Shown: one piece after another, positions 60,273 to 64,000 of the stretch
Numbering within the stretch: position 1 is the stretch's first letter
Layout of the letters: each line of letters begins with the position of its first letter
Assembly: GCA_947597925.1 (NCBI GenBank)
Contig: CANQFA010000006.1
Span: 18,287-82,286 of the forward strand
Direction: 5' to 3'
From: an uncultured Clostridia bacterium
GTDB lineage: Bacteria; Bacillota; Clostridia; Christensenellales; Borkfalkiaceae
DNA: 64,000 bases
Notes under the pieces: generated by a model
Told to the model about the DNA's origin: nothing
Seen by the model: only the letters and a program-made list of their open reading frames with translations
Databases searched by the model: none
Made by a program: the position numbers and the translations under genes

Positions 60273-60836
60273 TTATCGGAAGTCGCAGTCCTCGGCATGG
60301 TCGTTGATGACGCCCACCCCCTGCAGATAGGAGTAGACGATCGTCGGGCCGACGAACTTGAAGCCGCGCCGCCTGAGCTCGGCACTGACCTTTTCCGAGA
60401 GCGCGTCCCTTGCGGGCATGTCGCGAAGGTCCTTCAGGTGATGGTCTATCGTCTCCCCGCCCGTGAGGCTGCGGAGGAAGGCATCGAAGGAGCCGAACTC
60501 TTCCTGTACGCGGAGGAAGGCGCGCGCATTCGTGACGGCGGCTCCTATCTTCGCGCGGTTTCTTATGATGCCGCTGTCCTGCATGAGCGCCGCGATCTTC
60601 TCCTCGCCGTAACCCGCCACGACCGCGGGATCGAACCCGTCGAAGGCCTTTCGGAAATTTTCCTCCTTTTCGAGGATGAGATTCCAGCTGACCCCCGCCT
60701 GCATGCCCTCTAAGATGAGCATGGCGAAGAGCTCGCCGTCCCGATGCTCGGGCTTGCACCACCGCGTGTCGTGATAGCGAAGGGCCGCCGCCGTGACGTG
60801 CCCCGCCGTACAGAAATTGCACCGTCTCTTTTCCAT
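60273..60836 (-). CDS. tag: DNA-3-methyladenine glycosylase I
   Basis: Excises 3-methyladenine from alkylated DNA. The family pattern is seen from the N-terminus: Cys in RRCNFC, ALRYHDTRW, then LFAMLILEGMQAGVSWNLIL with the base-pocket residues, and C-terminal LQGVGVINDHAEDC with the His/Cys zinc ligands. 187 aa from ATG 60836; the open frame upstream is non-homologous and crosses the promoter. Confidence 0.93.
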   Translation of the reverse strand: MEKRRCNFCTAGHVTAAALRYHDTRWCKPEHRDGELFAMLILEGMQAGVSWNLILEKEENFRKAFDGFDPAVVAGYGEEKIAALMQDSGIIRNRAKIGAAVTNARAFLRVQEEFGSFDAFLRSLTGGETIDHHLKDLRDMPARDALSEKVSAELRRRGFKFVGPTIVYSYLQGVGVINDHAEDCDFR

Positions 60837-60842
60837 GCTTTG

Positions 60843-60871
60843 ATTATACCACGTCTCCCCGAAAAAATCAA
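60843..60871 (-). promoter_or_regulatory. Promoter of tag
   Basis: Minus strand TTGATT (60866-60871), 17 bases, TATAAT (60843-60848). Confidence 0.8.
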
Positions 60872-60923
60872 CCCCCGAAATCCCGCTCTTCCCTCCCTGC
60901 AATATGCAAGATGAAAATCCGGA

Positions 60924-60966
60924 AAGACCCCGTTTTTCCGATATGGGGTCGAAAAAACGGGGTCTT
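60924..60966. repeat. Long hairpin with alternative pairing
   Basis: AAGACCCCGTTTTT (60924-60937) pairs perfectly with 60953-60966 (14 bp). GACCCC at 60926-60931 can instead pair with GGGGTC at 60945-60950. It sits between tag and the XRE remnant; it may be a terminator or old attenuator. The ATATGGGGTCG stretch recurs at 42668. Confidence 0.5.
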
Positions 60967-60982
60967 CGGGGAAATTTTTCCG

Positions 60983-61198
60983 CTACAGGCTCTTCAGGAA
61001 CTCCACGAGGAGGCTCTTTTGCCGAGGGGTCAGGTTGGACATGGCGGCAGCCTCCTCCGTGTCGCCGCCTGCATTGAAGAAGTCGCGCATGGAGATCCCG
61101 AGCGCATCGCAGATGAGCTGCAGATGCCCGACGGTGATATCCGCCTCCCCAAGCTCCACGCGGCGCAGATGCGTCTGTGATACGCCTGCCCACTCCGC
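60983..61198 (-). pseudogene. 5'-truncated XRE transcriptional regulator
   Basis: On the minus strand the second half of an XRE HTH domain (AEWAGVSQTHLRRVELGEAD, then ITVGHLQLICDALGISMRDF) and a C-terminal tail (LTPRQKSLLVEFLKSL) are intact to the stop. The first helices and start are missing: homology stops abruptly near 61198 and unrelated, A+T-richer DNA follows. Likely inactive. Confidence 0.7.
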
Positions 61199-61199
61199 T

Positions 61200-61358
61200 T
61201 TTGCAACCCGCGAAATTGACCCGCAATTCGTTTTTGACGAAGAAAAATCCAAAGCAGCAGGTGAATTTACAGCGGAATACGACAGTGTGGTTTTAAGGGA
61301 CAAGACGTTTGACTTGGATGACCTCAACCGCCGTTTGGGATTGCGGAAAACAAATTAA
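61200..61358 (+). pseudogene. 3' fragment of an unidentified plus-strand gene
   Basis: About 52 codons ending TFDLDDLNRRLGLRKTN then TAA. The composition (Asp, Glu, Lys-rich; low G+C) is that of a real protein end but differs from neighbouring genes, and no start or upstream domain is present because the XRE remnant abuts it near 61200. Family not recognised. Probably left by a deletion or insertion. Confidence 0.5.
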
Positions 61359-61464
61359 CTTCTTTGACTCGCCCAAAGGTGTATTCCGATATTAAATTAA
61401 GATTTTCCCTGATTCCCTATGGAATACGCCCTCTTGTTCGGATTTTTTCGTGGGGTCAGGTGGG

Positions 61465-62742
61465 TCAGTTTTTTGTGGCGGTGAGGAAAAACATCCCAAG
61501 CATGATGAAATATTTCCCCGCCATGTAGTCGGCCTTCATCTGTTCGTGCCGCTCTCTCACCTTGGGGAGGAGGTCAAAGGCCTCGTAGTTGTCGAAATAG
61601 GAGGCGCTGTCCGCGGACCAGAGGTCGGGATTGAAGTAGAGATCCCAGAGCTCCTCGCGGTATTTCCCGCCGAAGTCCACGGAGGTGATCGCCGAGGAGA
61701 GCACGTCTACCGTGCAAAATCCCGCATTCTTCAGCATGGCGGGAAGCTTGCGCGCGGTGTTTCTGTCTCCCGACTCCTTGGAGTGTTCCCAGATATAGAA
61801 GCAGTCATCGAAGAACTGCGACGCGGGATAGGCGACATTCACGCCGTCGTCCTCATCCTGGATAAAGAGGGTGCCCTCGGGACTGAGCAGCATGTAGAGA
61901 TTTTTGAGGAGCTCCTCCGTCTTCCCGAGGTGGAGCAGTACGGCGGAGATGTGGATGATGTCGAATCCGAGGATATTGTGCCGCTGCATGCGCGAGAAGA
62001 TCTGGCGGAAGAAGTCCTCGGAGGTGACATCGCAGCAGAAGAACTCGGTGTTTTCCGCGGCATTGGCATTGGCGGTCTCAATGGCCTCTGCGTTGCTGTC
62101 CACGCCGATGAGGAAGCGGAAGTTGCTCTCTTCGAAGCGGAGGAGGACATTTTCCCCCGTGTCGCAGCCGATATCGAGGACGGCGGGGGAGGGGTACTTC
62201 GGGAAGATGCGCTCGAGGTGGCGGATGGCGTATTCATTGAGATAGCGGTTCTGCTCCTTGAGACGGATCTTCTCGACCTCCTTTTCGGTGGAATAGGTGC
62301 TCTGCAGGTGCTCGTCTGCCTTGAGCTCGATGCTCGCCTGTTCGAAGATGGCGAGGACGAGGCTCTCGGTATCATGATATTTCTCGGCGTAGAGCCAGTT
62401 CAGGCTCCCCAAGAAGAGATTGATGATCTCCTGATTCTCCTCGGTGAGGGGTTCCAGCACGACGGGGATGATGTCGTAAGAGGGGTCCTTTTTCTGCTGA
62501 AAGATGGCGCGGGCGATCTCGTTGCGCACCATGAGGGAGGAGACGCTCTCATTGGACAGAAAGATCACGAAGTCATTGGAATTATTGATAGCCTGGTTGA
62601 TCTCCTCGATGAAGTGCTGCTTGCTGTCACGGAGCTGAAACCAGCAGGAGACCCCATAAAATTTTATTGTGGCGACGATCTTTTCCACCTTGTCCTTGTT
62701 GGCATTGGAGTAGGAGATGAAGATATCCGTTTTTTCCGGCAT
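61465..62742 (-). CDS. TIR domain-SAM methyltransferase fusion
   Basis: 425-aa soluble protein. Residues 1-135 are a TIR domain: TDIFISYSNANKDKV at the first strand, KFYGVSCWF at the second, DFVIFLSNESVSSLMVRNEI with E75 at the position of the catalytic glutamate of TIR NADases. Residues about 170-420 are a class I methyltransferase with SAM motif VLDIGCDTGE (188-197), acidic VDSNAEAI and LLSPEGTLFIQDEDDG. TIR domains in bacteria act in NAD+ cleavage and anti-phage signalling; this pairing with a methyltransferase has no obvious characterised relative known to me. ATG 62742 with GAGGTAG; own promoter; single-gene unit. Confidence 0.82.
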   Translation of the reverse strand: MPEKTDIFISYSNANKDKVEKIVATIKFYGVSCWFQLRDSKQHFIEEINQAINNSNDFVIFLSNESVSSLMVRNEIARAIFQQKKDPSYDIIPVVLEPLTEENQEIINLFLGSLNWLYAEKYHDTESLVLAIFEQASIELKADEHLQSTYSTEKEVEKIRLKEQNRYLNEYAIRHLERIFPKYPSPAVLDIGCDTGENVLLRFEESNFRFLIGVDSNAEAIETANANAAENTEFFCCDVTSEDFFRQIFSRMQRHNILGFDIIHISAVLLHLGKTEELLKNLYMLLSPEGTLFIQDEDDGVNVAYPASQFFDDCFYIWEHSKESGDRNTARKLPAMLKNAGFCTVDVLSSAITSVDFGGKYREELWDLYFNPDLWSADSASYFDNYEAFDLLPKVRERHEQMKADYMAGKYFIMLGMFFLTATKN

Positions 62743-62773
62743 GGCACTACCTCGAAAATGTCTTTCGCCTTGT

Positions 62774-62802
62774 ATTATATCACTTCCCGCTCCGAAGTTC
62801 AA
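62774..62802 (-). promoter_or_regulatory. Promoter of the TIR-methyltransferase gene
   Basis: Minus strand TTGAAC (62797-62802), 17 bases, TATAAT (62774-62779). Confidence 0.8.
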
Positions 62803-62844
62803 GACTTTTTCGCAGATCCCGCATGGTCAATTTTCCATACATAA

Positions 62845-62882
62845 AAATACAAAACTCCCCCGTGCAATGCCGCACGGGGGAG
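62845..62882 (-). terminator. Terminator of the GH3 unit
   Basis: CTCCCCCGTGC/GCACGGGGGAG, 11 perfect pairs (62855-62865 with 62872-62882), followed on the minus strand by TTTTGTATTTTTA. Confidence 0.9.
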
Positions 62883-62896
62883 GGGAGAGGACAAAC

Positions 62897-63052
62897 TCAG
62901 TCGATCACGCAGATGGACTGTTCGGGTTCGTCGTCCCGAAATTGGCTCCTGTAGATCTGATACCTGATGAGGGAGACGGAGGTGATGATGACGACCGCGA
63001 GGGCGATCACGCCGAGTCCCGTAAAGAGAACGATCTTTTTCAACTTACTCAT
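62897..63052 (-). CDS. Small single-pass membrane protein, 51 aa
   Basis: Begins MSKLKKIVLFTGLGVIALAV, one TM segment (about residues 7-29) with Lys-rich N-terminus, then a short charged tail ending EQSICVID. ATG 63052 lies one base after the GH3 stop and AGGAGGAAG is well spaced before it, so it is translated from the GH3 transcript. No family recognised; a partner of the membrane-tethered glycosidase is possible. Confidence 0.7.
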   Translation of the reverse strand: MSKLKKIVLFTGLGVIALAVVIITSVSLIRYQIYRSQFRDDEPEQSICVID

Positions 63053-63053
63053 G

Positions 63054-64000
63054 TCAGACTTCCTCCTGTTTTTCGGATTTTGTGTCGGGCAAGAAGGCCA
63101 TGACCACCCAGAGGAGGCACAGGCCGCTGATGGCGACGTCTACATCGATCAGCAGCGTCTTCCACCATTTCCACGATTCTATGGAAGCGGTCTGAATGAC
63201 CTGGGACTCCGTGTCGGGATTCTCATTGTACTCCTTGTTGAGATATTGGCTCCGCAGCCAGGTGTAGAGCACGTGGTGCACGGCTTCCTTCATCTGATGC
63301 TGCAGCCTCGGCGAGCCGTTTTCATTGTACTGGAAGCTGACCTGCGAATTGAGTTTCGTGTTCATGCCGAGGTCGCCGCCCGCGCGCAGTTGATGGTCGA
63401 TGGACATGTAGCCGCCCGTATTTGCCCAGTCGGTGATGATGCTTCCGCGGAAGCCCCATTCTCCGCGCACGACACCCGTGATCGCCGCCTCGGAGCCGCC
63501 GCTGTACACCGCGCCGATGCGGTTGAAGGAGGTCATGATGCCGAGCGCGCCGCCCTGCTCAATGGCCATCTGGAAGGGCTTGAAGTAGATCTCGCGGAGG
63601 GCCTGCTCGGTGGTGAAAGTGAAGCCCTCCACCTTGTTCGTCTCCGATTCATTGAGACAGAAGTGCTTGATGTAGCAATATCTCCCGCCCTTGTTGAGCC
63701 CCTTGACCGCATTTGCGAGGATGGTGCCCGAGATGAAGGGATCTTCGGAATAATATTCCCAGTTTCTTCCGCCCACGGGGGTGCGGTGGATGTTGGTGCC
63801 CCAGCCCCACAGGCCGTTGATGCCGACTGCCGACATGTCCTTTGCGAAGGAGAGGCCGAAGTCCTGCACGAGTTCCTTATTCCACGTCTGCGCGATAACC
63901 ACGGCGGAGGGGTATCCCGTGCCGCGGGGCGCATCCTGATAGTAGCACTTGATCTGCGCGGGACCGTCGAGTTCGGGGCAGCTCGGCTTGCCGACGGAGG
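63054..64000 (-). CDS. Glycoside hydrolase family 3 protein, N-terminus outside window
   Basis: C-terminal 315 codons of a GH3 enzyme; the frame is open to the window edge. Visible: VIAQTWNKELVQDFGLSFA, CYIKHFCLNESETN (the conserved Lys-His pair) and GFRGSIITDWANTGG with the nucleophilic Asp. The protein ends soon after the catalytic domain with a TM segment (about 25-45 residues before the end, LLIDVDVAISGLCLLWVVMA) and a short charged tail, so it is probably tethered with a cytoplasmic C-terminus. Likely a beta-glucosidase or related; substrate unknown. Confidence 0.85.
   Translation of the reverse strand, partial: SVGKPSCPELDGPAQIKCYYQDAPRGTGYPSAVVIAQTWNKELVQDFGLSFAKDMSAVGINGLWGWGTNIHRTPVGGRNWEYYSEDPFISGTILANAVKGLNKGGRYCYIKHFCLNESETNKVEGFTFTTEQALREIYFKPFQMAIEQGGALGIMTSFNRIGAVYSGGSEAAITGVVRGEWGFRGSIITDWANTGGYMSIDHQLRAGGDLGMNTKLNSQVSFQYNENGSPRLQHQMKEAVHHVLYTWLRSQYLNKEYNENPDTESQVIQTASIESWKWWKTLLIDVDVAISGLCLLWVVMAFLPDTKSEKQEEV

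Noticed and set aside
1..64000. tRNA, rRNA, tmRNA, RNase P, SRP RNA genes, insertion sequences and prophage
   Set aside because: No cloverleaf with GGTTCGAATCC-type arm, no rRNA-like stretch and no transposase, integrase or phage structural gene was recognised by reading; a covariance-model scan would be decisive.

Overview
The window (64 kb, roughly 60-65% G+C) reads as chromosome from an anaerobic, low-to-moderate-complexity Firmicute of the class Clostridia. Evidence: Gram-positive-style operons (pyrR-pyrB-pyrC-pyrF-pyrK-pyrD-pyrE, lon-ysxC, rpsF-ssb-rpsR), a split PyrK/PyrD type 1B dihydroorotate dehydrogenase, a flavo-diiron protein with rubredoxin, a complete V-type ATPase operon, short intergenic gaps, AGGAGG-type ribosome binding sites, and near-consensus sigma-A promoters with 17-bp spacers. 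No rRNA, tRNA, CRISPR array, integrase or transposase gene was recognised.

Layout. 1-9.9 kb: end of a metallophosphoesterase gene, then the pyrimidine operon preceded by a promoter and a well-formed transcription attenuator, an asparaginase, and a uracil permease-upp salvage pair. 10-14.2 kb: a hybrid histidine kinase with two receiver domains followed immediately by a lipoprotein solute-binding protein without a permease. 14.3-18.4 kb: M18 aminopeptidase, divergent GH13 glycosidase, HAD phosphatase/phosphoglucomutase-like and inositol-phosphatase genes. 18.4-20.6 kb: iscS-iscU-rrf2 iron-sulfur operon with a perfect 10-bp palindromic operator over its promoter. 20.6-23.8 kb: an accessory patch in which a BspA-type LRR gene lies between two identical 213-bp repeats, each placed just after an S18 3' end (one the live rpsR, the other a 27-codon remnant), beside rpsR-ssb-rpsF. 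23.9-33.9 kb: a 1439-residue membrane-anchored repeat protein, CCA-adding enzyme and PAS-PP2C phosphatase with overlapping divergent promoters, a frameshifted membrane XRE protein, two small membrane proteins (one behind six helically phased repeats), a phosphodiesterase and an MDR oxidoreductase. 34-49.6 kb: translation and housekeeping block (rpmE, a DUF1385-PrmC fusion, prfA, aminotransferase, thrC, trpS, DUF5685 plus a degenerate J-domain protein, rlmD, lon, ysxC). 49.7-51.7 kb: orphan mazF, then fprA-rubredoxin. 51.7-60.3 kb: the nine-gene V-ATPase operon, whose K subunit keeps the sodium-ligand residues known from Enterococcus hirae. 60.3-64 kb: a tag glycosylase, a scar with two gene remnants, a TIR-methyltransferase fusion, and the 3' part of a membrane-tethered GH3 glycosidase with a 51-residue membrane protein.

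The genes combine into a fermentative, oxygen-avoiding lifestyle: de novo and salvage pyrimidine supply, Fe-S assembly under Rrf2-type control, oxygen detoxification by FprA/rubredoxin, ion-pumping V-ATPase and sugar use (GH13, GH3, solute-binding protein). The least explained items are the TIR-methyltransferase fusion, the rpsR 3'-end duplication around the LRR gene, the giant repeat protein, the phased repeat array at 31.5 kb, and two divergent promoters that appear to share one palindromic -35 hexamer.
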